Positions 9,017-20,754 of a DNA stretch of 64,000 nt are shown here, piece after piece. The stretch comes from Paragyromitra xinjiangensis (Eukaryota; Ascomycota; Pezizomycetes; Pezizales; Discinaceae). The notes under the pieces are model-generated. The model made no database searches, had not been told where the DNA came from, and saw only the letters and a program-made list of their open reading frames with translations. Where the stretch lies: NCBI GenBank assembly GCA_038503065.1, contig JBCAMK010000004.1:124001-188000 (forward strand), written 5' to 3'. Made by a program: the position numbers and the translations under genes. The first letter of the stretch is position 1; each line of letters starts with the position of its first letter.

Positions 9017-12000
9017 TACGGGGGCACGTAGCTACCAAAGTCTAATCTGCGGTTTGGCAGCAACCGAACTCTCAGCGCAGCGCAGCAACCACAACTGCGC
9101 GCCCAAGAGATGTATGAAAATAATTTCGCTTTACTAGAGGCTTCAGGAAATAGATTAATTGTACCTAGAGAAATATCTCACATAAAGACTTAATATATTA
9201 TAGGTCATCCTATTCTACCAAAACTTGAGCCTTATTCACTATCAGAATCCCTCTCTGCCCCACTTTCATCAGTTGTTACATCACCTTCTTCTTCCCCATA
9301 AAACTCTGCCTCGACCTCTACAATTGATTGCTGTCTCTTTCTTTTCTTAACACTAGGTTTGTGTTCTTTGGGTTTAGGAAGAAGCGAAAGTACAGGATTT
9401 TGATTTCCTTTACTGACATGCCTTCGCACATGAATTCTCAAAAAGCAATACATAGCAAAATGAGATTTCTGACCATCGGGCATACAATCTTCATAACTAA
9501 TATTAATAGGAAAGCCAGCTTAAACTAGTAAAGCATGACAGTAAGCCATCGTAGTGTCTGGTAGGTATATATTATGATCTTTAACATCAGTAAATTATAT
9601 TTTTTGAGTAAGTGTTAGATACATACCCCATATAACTCTCCAGTATCTATATTTTGCAACTTTTGTGCCTTAATTTCACTAATTCTTTCCAATGACGGTG
9701 GTTGACCATAATTTGATATGTTGTCAGGAGGGAAACTGTAGTTGTAGAATGGTTCACCAGTTGGAAGATTTGGTCAATTGCTTTGCTTCCTGATTTTATG
9801 GTTGTTCCATCTCTCAACAAAGATATGCAATTTTGCTCGTAATAGAGGGAGATATGTGTATAAAAGACTGATAGTATCTTCCATACTATCCTCATGAAAA
9901 AGATTGTCTTGTTGCAGCTTTCGAAAATGCCTCTATATATTTATTAGATAAACTATTTCTTCTAATCGCAGGGTGTGACAATCTTACCTTCCATTCAATT
10001 GTTGCTCCTTTAGTTAACTGCCCCCACCAGCTCTCAATTCTGACATTTCGTGTAGAAGTTCCATACCAGAATACCTCTGGGAAAGTCACATCAGGACTTT
10101 CTACTCTATGAAAGCTCCAAAATGATTCAGCAATCATCATAGTTTCAGTACCTCTATCTGCTCGTATATGAAGAGGTATACAGTTTTGAACTTTCGCTAC
10201 TTCTAAAAACTGACTCAGAACACTGATACCAGTTTTCGCAGATACTCCACAATAAAACCATGTTATGTAGCAAGAATAGGCATCAATGGCTGCATATATC
10301 TCAATTCCAAACATCTGTAGTTTGAGGTGACCATCGATAGACCAACACCAATTGGAGCCAGGACATGTGAACTGTGTATGATGTCGATTAACTCCTTTCC
10401 AACGATTCTCAACTCCCACTGGGTCCACAACTTTTAAGGCTCTTCTGATGCGCTCACTAATTTAAGTTAACATTGATATGTCACGAACCTCTATCGAGAC
10501 CTTCATTCATTTCGATTACATCACGAAAGGAACTAATGGAGGGAGAAACTACATCACGAGGAACTAATGGAGAGAGAAACTACATCATGTATTGTGTCAT
10601 GAAGATCATGACGAGGGGACGCGCAATGTATTACGCAGTTGGATTTCTTATGACATCATGTACTGAGTCATGACTACGCAATAGCTTGCGTAGGCATCAC
10701 ATCATAGCTAATGTACGCGTCAGAGACTACGCAATGGTATTGCGTAGTAGGAGTATAAAAAGTCATGTATCGACCTCTATATAAGAGAGGTCGAGTAGAT
10801 AGTTAGTTTAGTTCTGTACGCAATCTTCTAAGTTATAAATCGAAGCCTCTTCTCAACTATAACAACACTTGTATAATGTCTACACTAAAGACAACGACGA
10901 AGTGAGTTGAAACACGAGTTCGATTGACGCTTGAGTAACACATGTCATGCGAACACTACCGCCATATACTTGGCTCCGAGTCATGTTACCGTCACGAAGG
11001 GCGTGGCCGTTACATGATACTTAAAATCATTAAAATGAAGAACTTACTGTGATGCTAGAATACCCATGTTTCGTAAATGAACCCATACAGCTCGTCTACC
11101 AGATAATGTAATATTTCCTTTTTCTAATTCTGCTTCAATTACTTTTTGAAGCTTCCAATCAGCTTCTTCATTAATATTCTCTGAAGATTGCTGTCTAAAC
11201 ATCCCCATAGATTTCCGAATAAGTACCAAACGACGTTGTTCTATTTGGTATCCATGGCTTTGTAAAATCTTAATGATATTAGCTTTATTCCATCAATAAT
11301 CAATAAGTTAAATCATATTTACCCTTAAAATCTTTGTATCATTTAAACATCTTACCCAAAATAAGTATGCCAACTCTACTCGTAGTGATGGTGTATCCTC
11401 TGATTGCTTATTTTTGGTAAAACCCCATTCTTTCATTCTATTCATTAAAGTAGCACAAGAACACTTCAGTCCCAGCAACTGTAACATATTTAAAGTCTCT
11501 TGGATGGTTTTATTCTCCTCGATATAATGACTGTATATCAAGTATTTGTGCTGATGAATATGTTTGGAAACATGGAATTTTGACATGTTGCGAGGATAGA
11601 TATGATGATAAATCAAGTGATTTTTGATGAGATAAGTAGGTAGTGAGGTGGATAGGTAGTGAGGGTAGATAATGAGGTAACAGATGAGGTAGCAAGGTAC
11701 AAGAAAATAGCAAAGGTGTTGGGAGAAGAATACAAGATACTATGCTGTTATAGTATTTGTTGTTCACTGTTTAGTAGTCAACTGCCGTGGATACCCACTT
11801 GTACCCTATCTTTTTAGTATAAGGACACCTATTGTTGTACTCTAGCTTTACTCTTATCGTGCACATTTATCTACTAGTAATGCATTGGTGTTGGATTATG
11901 CTAGGCATGTAGGGTTTTTAGCTCTATTTCATGCAGTCAAGTTGACTAGCAGCATACAGTGCTGGTGCAATTAGGGGACTGCAGGATGACCAGGCAGATA

Positions 12001-12183
12001 AATAGAACATATGTGGAATTTTTTCATCTATATATAAATAATCTATTCCCTAAGACAGCTAGTAAAGCGAAATTATTTTCATACATCTCTTTATTTGTGG
12101 GCGCGCAGTTGTGGTTGCGCTGTGCTGAGAGCTCGGTTGCTGCCAAATCGCAGATTAGACTTTGGTAGCTACGTGCCCCCGTA
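9017..12183 (-). mobile_element. Transposon copy A, DDE element with 6-bp target duplication
   Basis: A 3167-bp DNA transposon whose ends read TACGGGGGCACG and its complement. Terminal inverted repeats of about 120 bp lie at 9017-9136 and 12060-12183 and are imperfect only at indels and a few bases. It carries a minus-strand transposase remnant. Copy B (3168 bp) is nearly identical and in opposite orientation. TAC...GTA ends, 6-bp duplications and an integrase-type catalytic core fit, from memory, the eukaryotic IS3-like superfamily IS3EU; I could not check this against a repeat library. The flanking hexamers differ (TCGGAG left, CATACG right) because of the inversion described in the findings. 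Confidence 0.88.
9232..11586 (-). pseudogene. Transposase remnant of copy A (HTH plus DDE integrase core)
   Basis: Read on the minus strand, the order is as follows. First comes an N-terminal helix-turn-helix resembling the fungal Clr5 DNA-binding domain (Y-x-E-x-N-K-T-I-Q-E-T-L, then W-G-F-x-K). A second helical segment follows. Then comes the integrase core with W-S-I-D-G-H (first Asp), I-R-A-D-R-G-T-E-T (second Asp) and R-I-E-S-W-W (Glu), with about 40 residues between the last two. The C-terminal part ends in an acidic tail. Several in-frame stops interrupt the frame (as in copy B) and a long intron lies at about 10451-11045. Copy A keeps the N-terminal frame open where copy B has a 1-bp shift. 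It differs by at least one C-to-T change (Arg to Cys, in D-A-Y-S-C-Y). Confidence 0.8.
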
Positions 12184-12189
12184 CATACG
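12184..12189. repeat. Target-site hexamer right of transposon A (CATACG)
   Basis: CATACG is the reverse complement of CGTATG, found directly right of copy B at 20970-20975. Together they form the second split target-site duplication. Confidence 0.85.
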
Positions 12190-13462
12190 TCAGCTGCCGA
12201 GAGAAGCCTATGAGATCAAGACCGGCGGGGGCGGTATCTAATAAAAATCATGCTTTTTTGCATAGCTTCGCCCCTATTTTCGTTTAAGATTCATGTATAA
12301 TGAAGCGGTATGAGAACCTTCAGCTGTAGGGCAATACCAGAATAGGGCGGTTATTTCGGGTAGACTGTCACACAATACTAAATATTGAGTTTTGCGCATA
12401 AAATAATATGTACGTATCCTTCCTTGTGCCAATTCAACTTGTTATGAGGAGAATTTCTTGTAGCTACGTAGCCCTCCACACACAGCGAAGCACACTGAAC
12501 GATACCCTTCTTATAATCGGACTTAAGGTGATGCACGGGGTGGATTTCGTCTTGGCATAAACGGGAGTTTTTTACGGAAATTTCAACGCCTTGTGCTTCT
12601 TGGGGCGATAGAGAAGGTCTACTGCAGCTCTATGACGGGTATAGCGTACCTAAGCCAACAGCCATGATGCTCAGGCCGGAACCAGAGTGTATATTTTGAA
12701 TAGGTCGGCACTAGCTGCGTATGTCTCGGAAACAGGGCTCTATGCATGTACGTGTTTCTATATTGGGATTATTTTTGAGCAGAAATTGTTGTGATGTGCT
12801 TCTGTGTACGTGGTGGTTTACTTAGTTGGCCTGGAGTAAGACGCTAGTGGCGAGCTCGAGGTAATTCTGCGTTCGTGTTGCTCTTGCTTTACAATCATCG
12901 TCAAATTAACTGCAAACGTCCATCTCAGCAGAGATATCAAAGGGTCTGAATTTATGAAGACAGTTACATGTGTTTTTCCTTGTTCTCGGAGAATGGGAGG
13001 CTCGAGAGGTGGCACGAGGTGAGTTCGGGCTCTGCGAATCGGACATGCTACACCAATAAGCACAGCCAGAGCAAAAATAGAAAGAGAACGGATTGCTGCA
13101 GACGATTTTGATTCAAGCTATTAGTTGTCATTCCGGGTGCTAAAGGCGATAATATAACGAGAACTGCTCAAGACTCGTTTCAGCTGGAGCCTTCATTCTC
13201 CTGTTCGATTTTTCGAGGCCCCAGCGGAAAATTTCTCGAAGAACAGCGAATACTCAATCTCCAAACTCTATTTCTCTCAGAATTATTGCCCGCCGGGTAC
13301 GCCGTTGCCTACACTATTCTCGGACCAGACATCGCCGGGTTTCAGCTAAGGGATTTGACGAACGACGAATACTGAAAGCCTCAACTAATTGACCCCCGCA
13401 ATCAAGTACCATCACCACTGAAATTTCAAGTTTTCTACGTACTAGCCAATACTAATTTCAAG
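12190..13462. promoter_or_regulatory. Upstream region of the NLR gene, inside the inverted segment
   Basis: No coding region is recognised. This DNA lies between copy A and the NLR start codon. It presumably holds the NLR promoter and 5' leader. It has been inverted together with the gene, so its original neighbour was the sequence now to the right of copy B. Confidence 0.4.
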
Positions 13463-16094
13463 ATGGTGAAGCAACCAATGGAGGCTTTAGGTGTTGTGTC
13501 TAGCATCATCGCACTCTTGGAACTGTCCAAAAAAACATACGACTTCATTGATAAGGTGGCCCGAGCACCCGAAGAATGTCTGGCGCTTGGACGTGAACTC
13601 AGAGATTTCAGAGAGGTGCTCATCGCTCTGAAGGAATGTGTGGATACGAACCCGCAATCAGAAGTATTGCAGAGGCTCAGTGTTCCCGAAGGGGCTATTA
13701 AACCCCTTACAAAACTTCTGTTAGAGCTGACCGGAGAAGAGGAAAAGCTGGAGAGCTTCTGTCGTTTTAAGTGGCCTTTCAAAAAGGGAGAAATTTCGAG
13801 GTATATCACGGAGATTGAGAGGCATAAGAGCAATTTCACAATCGCTATAACCACTACAAATCTATAAGTCTAGTACGATGTTCGAGAACTTTCATTGTAC
13901 GACGCTAACTTAAGAACGTCATGATCAAGGGCCATCACAAAGTGCACGGAGGATACTGTCCGCAAAATCTATACAACACAGTGCTCCCAGAGGCAAGCAG
14001 GAGATTCCCATCATACCGGTAAGTACGGACACACTATTCTCACCTTGGAGAAGGAAACTAATTAGGCGATATATATTCCCTAGGGACGAAACGTGAGGTG
14101 GTCCTTGACCGGCTGTACCCTGCACGGTTCGACACAAAGCATATAGAAATTCAAAACAAAAGGCAAGAAACTACCGGTGAATGGTTTTTGGAGGCACCAG
14201 AGTTCAAAGGTTGGGAGAAGGAGCAGCCTGATTGTCATCTCCTCTATGGGCATGGAATTCGTATGTACTAATTTATATCGGATGGAGTGGAATAATCACT
14301 GACCTTTTTTCCATTATAGCGGGCACTGGTAAAACGGTCCTAAGGTATGCTACTTGGTATGGGGGTTTGTATTATTACTAAAAATATCTCAAACAGTTCT
14401 CTTGTGGTCGACCATTTCGAAGATCGCGCAAAAACGGAGAATATCGGTGTGGCCTATATATATTTTGACCATGGGGAACAAGATCAGCAGAAGGACGTCC
14501 ATGTACTAGCTTGTCTCATTAAGCAACTGGCCTACCAAATACCCGAGGTGCCCCAAGAAATTGAGAACATCTATACTCGTTTTAATAGCCAACAGAAAAC
14601 GCCTACCTTTAAGGACCTAGAGCCTCCTTTACTTTCCATCGCCAAACGGTTCGCTCGAGTGTTTTTTATCTTGGATGCATTAGACGAATGTCACCCAGAG
14701 TATGGGCGGAAGAAGCTGCTTCCATCATTTAAGAGAATGGCAGCCAACGGAATCAGTCTTTTCTTAACAAGTCGTCCTTACCCCGAAGATATCCAATTAG
14801 CTCTAAGTAGAGCACCCTCTATCAAAATCTTGGCCGCTGAAAAGGATATCGAGACATATATTGCGAAAGAACTTGATGAGAATCCTCGTGCTCAAAATCT
14901 TCTACAAGACAAGAGACTGAAGGACAGAATAATTTCTGTGCTCAAGACTCACGCAAAAGGAATGTGAGTAGCTCTTTTGTCATCTTTCTGAATAATTGTT
15001 CTAACCTTTGATTTGACACAGATTTTTATTCGTCCATTTATTCATCAACTATATTTGCAAAAGAACCTCCGCCGAAAAGGTCTCGAACGATTTGGATGAT
15101 CTCGAAAATGGGTGCAATAAGTCCAGGCTCTTGGAATCTATGTATGAGGAAGCTATGGATCTTGTGCGAGGCCGAGGCGAAGACGATAGGGACTTGGCGG
15201 TCAAAATCTTTTCGTGGCTTACGAAATCTAGGCGGCCCCTTACAGTTGACGAAATTCGGGTAGCAGTTGCTATAAAGCCGGGGAAATATCAGCTTGAAGA
15301 GGCAGCACTACCAGATAAGGCGGTTTTGCTTAGTGTTTGTGCCGGCCTGGTTACAATCGATGATGACACAAATATAATACGGCTTATACACTTTACTGCA
15401 CACGAGTATCTTATGAAGCAGCCCATGATTACGAAGAACGCAGACTTCAATTTAACTATGGCCTGTGTCGCCTACCTTACGTTCGACGCTTTCAGATCTC
15501 CCGTTCACTCGAAAGAATTGTTGAGTGAGCAACGTCTATCATACCCACTTCTGGACTATGCTATCCATCATCACCGCTTTCATTTGAGAAACTGTGACGA
15601 GGACCTAACGGCAGATATGTTTTTCAAATTCGCCACAAGCCCAGGCAATATTACCTCTTTTCAAGAACACGCTCTTATCCCTAGATGCCACCCATCCAGG
15701 CTAACCCCAGAAAGGGATATAAGTGTTGCAGTTTCAGCTAGGTACACCTATCCATTATATATAGCGGTGAGTGCAGGACATGTTGCGGTAGTTCAACGAT
15801 TACTTAAGGACGAAACCGACATCGATATACTGGACTGCAGGGAAACGCCATTGCAGACCGCCTCAATTCACGGCCACAGCCGAAATTTTACTCGAGAATG
15901 GCGCAAACCCCTCCGCAGCTCACAAGCTTGACCTCAAATGGACCCATCGCGTAAACTATGCAAGCACAACTCCACTGCAAATAGCAGCGTACAAAGGGCA
16001 CGAAGAACTAGCTCGAATACTCCTCGAGAACGGTGCGGACGTTTTGGCCCAATCGATCTTAGGTGAAAGTGCGCTACACTTTGCTGCAGCGAGG

Positions 16095-16543
16095 CCAACC
16101 GTCTGGTCCGACTACAGTCGACCGCAGTCGACTGTGGCCAAGCCAGACCGTCTGGACTGCCAAGTATGCAGTCTTTTTTTCCAAGCCAGTCCGTCCAAAA
16201 AATAGACGGACTGCCAAGAAACCTGAATACAGTATTGTTTAAACCCAGCTTCAAGCAAAGAAAAAAACTATATTATAGTAGAGGGGTAGAGGATAGAGGG
16301 TATAGCAAAGCTTGAGTAACAAATCAAGCATTTTTCTACAAAATAGAGACTAGTTTGTTAACCAAGGCCGCCAAGCCTCGTTATAACTTCTACCTCAGTT
16401 GCTCTATTTCCTGAAGCAAAAAAGCGGGTTGTGACTTGAGCCTCCGAAAAAATGATTCAGTCTCTAACTAGTCGACTAGGACCAGACTGCGCCAAGCTAG
16501 TCCAGTCCGTCCTATCCAGTTTTTGGTCGGACCGGACGATTGG
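16095..16543. mobile_element. Palindrome-rich insertion in the NLR ankyrin region (MITE-like)
   Basis: A non-coding insert interrupting the ankyrin frame. Its ends are inverted: CCAACCGTCTGGTCC on the left matches the complement of the right end (CCAATCGTCCGGTCC) at 13 of 15 bases. The interior repeats CCGTC and CAGTCCGTCC strings and holds short palindromes such as CAGTCGACTG. The flanks (16071-16094 and 16546-16568) look like diverged copies of the same ankyrin-coding segment, so a target duplication longer than 10 bp is possible. No protein is encoded and the superfamily is unclear. Confidence 0.6.
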
Positions 16544-17795
16544 TTGCGCTGACTTTGCAGCACGCGGAGGCCATTGGGGAATTATAAATTTACTCCTTGA
16601 TAAAGGGGCTGGCATATCAGCTTTTTATGGCAATCGGTCGACGCCATTGCATATAGCGGCAGATTGTGGGCAGGTAAAAGCGTTTAGGTTGTTGTTAGAG
16701 AGAAACGCTGGTGTCTCACACGCAGATGATTGCGGGTTGACTATACTGTTGGCGATAGCTAGGTCCGGTAGCTGTCAAGATCGCTGTATATGGTTACCGA
16801 TGATAGAACTATTGCTTGAAAGATGGCCTGAGATACTAGCTCAGATAAAAGAAGAGAGTAGGGTGTTGTATTCCGTAGTCATTAGTGAGCGTTGGGAGCT
16901 CTGCCGACTACTGATTAACAAGGGTGCGAAAATTCCGTCTCTATCCACCAGTGGTAATTATGAAAACACAGCACTGCATATTGCGGCTGAACGCGCGCCA
17001 GAGGATATTTGTCGACTTCTACTGGAGAAGGGCTTAGAAATTTCAACCCCGGATAGCGATGGACGAACAGCGCTGCACTCAGTAGCTAGCAGGGGGCATG
17101 AGAATATTTGCCAGTTTCTACTCGAAAATGGTTTGGAGGTTTTTGTTTCAGACGAAGACGGGCAAACGCCACTACATGAGGCAGCATTAGCAGGGGAAGA
17201 TGGGGTATTTAGGCTGTTGCTCGAAAACGGTGCCGACTGTTGGGCCCTTGATAAGCATGGGCAAACACTACTTCATCTCGCAGCAACGGGACCCCACACA
17301 TCACCACGCCCTGTGGCTCCTTGGCGCTACTATACCAGAGAAAATGAGGAGCAGGCGAACCGTAAACAGGCGATAGTCTTGTGGCTGCTTAAAATGGGCC
17401 TCGGCATTGCGGCCCTTGATAAAGAAGGACAAACAGCACTCCATAAGGCGGCAGACGCAGGGTATGAGGGGCTAGTTTGTGTGTTGCTCGAGAATGGCGC
17501 AGACTCTTCAATTGTGGACAAAAGTGGAAAAACTGCGTTGCACGAAGCACTTATCAGCGGGCACACGGCGACAGCGAAATTGTTACTCGAAACAGGCGCC
17601 AATTTAACCCACGACAAGTATGAGGCAATTATCATCGAACACGCTATACGTTCACATAACGCGGACATGGTGAATCTCTTATCTGACAACAACGTGGATT
17701 TTTCGATTGGGTTTGGAGGCAGAAAAACTGCACTCCACCTAGTAGAGCACCCAAAAATTCTTCGGACTTTGCTTAAAAAGGGAGCGGACATCTCT

Positions 17796-17801
17796 CTCCG
17801 A
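17796..17801. repeat. Target-site hexamer left of transposon B (CTCCGA)
   Basis: Pairs with the reverse complement at 9011-9016, left of copy A. It does not pair with CGTATG on B's right side. Confidence 0.85.
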
Positions 17802-18398
17802 TACGGGGGCACGTAGCTACCAAAGTCTAATCTGCGATTTGGCAGCAACCGAGCTCTCAGCACAGCGCAACCACAACTGCGCGCCCACAAATAAAGAGAT
17901 GTATGAAAATAATTTCGCTTTACTAGCTGTCTTAGGGAATAGATTATTTATATATAGATGAAAAAATTCCACATATGTTCTATTTATCTGCCTGGTCATC
18001 CTGCAGTCCCCTAATTGCACCAGCACTGTATGCTGCTAGTCAACTTGACTGCATGAAATAGAGCTAAAAACCCTACATGCCTAGCATAATCCAACACCAA
18101 TGCATTACTAGTAGATAAATGTGCACGATAAGAGTAAAGCTAGAGTACAACAATAGGTGTCCTTATACTAAAAAGATAGGGTACAAGTGGGTATCCACGG
18201 CAGTTGACTACTAAACAGTGAACAACAAATACTATAACAGCATAGTATCTTGTATTCTTCTCCCAACACCTTTGCTATTTTCTTGTACCTTGCTACCTCA
18301 TCTGTTACCTCATTATCTACCCTCACTACCTATCCACCTCACTACCTACTTATCTCATCAAAAATCACTTGATTTATCATCATATCTATCCTCGCAAC

Positions 18399-20754
18399 AT
18401 GTCAAAATTCCATGTTTCCAAACATATTCATCAAAGACAAATACTTGATATACAGTCATTATATCGAGGAGAATAAAACCATCCAAGAGACTTTAAATAT
18501 GTTACAGTTGCTGGGACTGAAGTGTTCTTGTGCTACTTTAATGAATAGAATGAAAGAATGGGGTTTTACCAAAAATAAGCAATCAGAGGATACACCATCA
18601 CTACGAGTAGAGTTGGCATACTTATTTTGGGTAAGATGTTTAAATGATACAAAGATTTTAAGGGTAAATATGATTTAACTTATTGATTATTGATGGAATA
18701 AAGCTAATATCATTAAGATTTTACAAAGCCATGGATACCAAATAGAACAACGTCGTTTGGTACTTATTCGGAAATCTATGGGGATGTTTAGACAGCAATC
18801 TTCAGAGAATATTAATGAAGAAGCTGATTGGAAGCTTCAAAAAGTAATTGAAGCAGAATTAGAAAAAGGAAATATTACATTATCTGGTAGACGAGCTGTA
18901 TGGGTTCATTTACGAAACATGGGTATTCTAGCATCACAGTAAGTTCTTCATTTTAATGATTTTAAGTATCATGTAACGGCCACGCCCTTCGTGACGGTAA
19001 CATGACTCGGAGCCAAGTATATGGCGGTAGTGTTCGCATGACATGTGTTACTCAAGCGTCAATCGAACTCGTGTTTCAACTCACTTCGTCGTTGTCTTTA
19101 GTGTAGACATTATACAAGTGTTGTTATAGTTGAGAAGAGGCTTCGATTTATAACTTAGAAGATTGCGTACAGAACTAAACTAACTATCTACTCGACCTCT
19201 CTTATATAGAGGTCGATACATGACTTTTTATACTCCTACTACGCAATACCATTGCGTAGTCTCTGACGCGTACATTAGCTATGATGTGATGCCTACGCAA
19301 GCTATTGCGTAGTCATGACTCAGTACATGATGTCATAAGAAATCCAACTGCGTAATACATTGCGCGTCCCCTCGTCATGATCTTCATGACACAATACATG
19401 ATGTAGTTTCTCTCTCCATTAGTTCCTCGTGATGTAGTTTCTCCCTCCATTAGTTCCTTTCGTGATGTAATCGAAATGAATGAAGGTCTCGATAGAGGTT
19501 CGTGACATATCAATGTTAACTTAAATTAGTGAGCGCATCAGAAGAGCCTTAAAAGTTGTGGACCCAGTGGGAGTTGAGAATCGTTGGAAAGGAGTTAATC
19601 GACATCATACACAGTTCACATGTCCTGGCTCCAATTGGTGTTGGTCTATCGATGGTCACCTCAAACTACAGATGTTTGGAATTGAGATATATGCAGCCAT
19701 TGATGCCTATTCTCGCTACATAACATGGTTTTATTGTGGAGTATCTGCGAAAACTGGTATCAGTGTTCTGAGTCAGTTTTTAGAAGTAGCGAAAGTTCAA
19801 AACTGTATACCTCTTCATATACGAGCAGATAGAGGTACTGAAACTATGATGATTGCTGAATCATTTTGGAGCTTTCATAGAGTAGAAAGTCCTGATGTGA
19901 CTTTCCCAGAGGTATTCTGGTATGGAACTTCTACACGAAATGTCAGAATTGAGAGCTGGTGGGGGCAGTTAACTAAAGGAGCAACAATTGAATGGAAGGT
20001 AAGATTGTCACACCCTGCGATTAGAAGAAATAGTTTATCTAATAAATATATAGAGGCATTTTCGAAAGCTGCAACAAGACAATCTTTTTCATGAGGATAG
20101 TATGGAAGATACTATCAGTCTTTTATACACATATCTCCCTCTATTACGAGCAAAATTGCATATCTTTGTTGAGAGATGGAACAACCATAAAATCAGGAAG
20201 CAAAGCAATTGACCAAATCTTCCAACTGGTGAACCATTCTACAACTACAGTTTCCCTCCTGACAACATATCAAATTATGGTCAACCACCGTCATTGGAAA
20301 GAATTAGTGAAATTAAGGCACAAAAGTTGCAAAATATAGATACTGGAGAGTTATATGGGGTATGTATCTAACACTTACTCAAAAAATATAATTTACTGAT
20401 GTTAAAGATCATAATATATACCTACCAGACACTACGATGGCTTACTGTCATGCTTTACTAGTTTAAGCTGGCTTTCCTATTAATATTAGTTATGAAGATT
20501 GTATGCCCGATGGTCAGAAATCTCATTTTGCTATGTATTGCTTTTTGAGAATTCATGTGCGAAGGCATGTCAGTAAAGGAAATCAAAATCCTGTACTTTC
20601 GCTTCTTCCTAAACCCAAAGAACACAAACCTAGTGTTAAGAAAAGAAAGAGACAGCAATCAATTGTAGAGGTCGAGGCAGAGTTTTATGGGGAAGAAGAA
20701 GGTGATGTAACAACTGATGAAAGTGGGGCAGAGAGGGATTCTGATAGTGAATAA
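18399..20754 (+). pseudogene. Transposase remnant of copy B
   Basis: Same plan as copy A: Clr5-like helix-turn-helix, second helical part, DDE integrase core (about 19530-19998), C-terminal segment and acidic tail. Inferred introns are 18939-19529 (GTAAGT...TTAG, 591 bp), 19999-20053, and one starting at 20360. Four in-frame stops remain: TAA 18676, TGA 18691, TGA 20210 and TAA 20464. Each can be explained by one C-to-T change from CAA or CGA, and the corresponding stops are present in copy A. Copy B also has a 1-bp frameshift near 18441. The encoded protein is therefore unlikely to be functional as read. Confidence 0.8.
18939..19529 (+). other. 591-bp intron-like segment inside the transposase of copy B
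   Basis: Bounded by GTAAGT and TTAG; removing it joins the reading frames across G-I-L-A-S-H-E-R-I-R-R in one phase. It is about ten times longer than other introns in the window. It holds a 23-bp palindrome at 19238-19260 (ACTACGCAAT arms), another ACGCAA...TTGCGT arrangement near 19295, and two direct copies of GATGTAGTTTCTC near 19400 and 19431. It may contain an older nested element. The same segment is in copy A. Confidence 0.6.

Larger units (their letters stand above)
13463..17801 (+). pseudogene. NLR-type NACHT-ankyrin gene, broken, 5' part
   Basis: This is a fungal STAND/NLR protein, of the class linked to non-self recognition and heterokaryon incompatibility. Exon 1 (from ATG 13463) encodes a helical N-terminal domain like the PigL_N/Helo-like STAND domains. 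The NACHT domain follows. Walker A G-I-P-G-T-G-K-T is split by an intron at 14261-14319, and further introns lie at 14345-14396 and about 14966-15021. Walker B F-F-I-L-D-A-L-D-E-C is near 14670 and sensor S-R-P near 14770. Ankyrin repeats run from about 15740. Damage is visible: a frameshift near 15877, where CACA probably lost 2 bp from a CACACA run; a 449-bp palindromic insertion at 16095-16543; and loss of the 3' end, where transposon B interrupts an ankyrin repeat at 17802. The missing end lies at 8324-9016. Confidence 0.85.

Noticed and set aside
9017..12183. TA as the target-site duplication of the large transposon
   Set aside because: Both copies do have TA beside CGGGGG, but the TA belongs to the element ends. 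Taking TAC...GTA as termini yields two perfect 6-bp duplications after undoing the inversion, which TA alone would not explain.
18664..18703. A 40-bp intron to remove the first two stops in the transposase
   Set aside because: Removing it shifts the frame, while leaving it in keeps the frame continuous with only two stops. Point mutation is the simpler reading.
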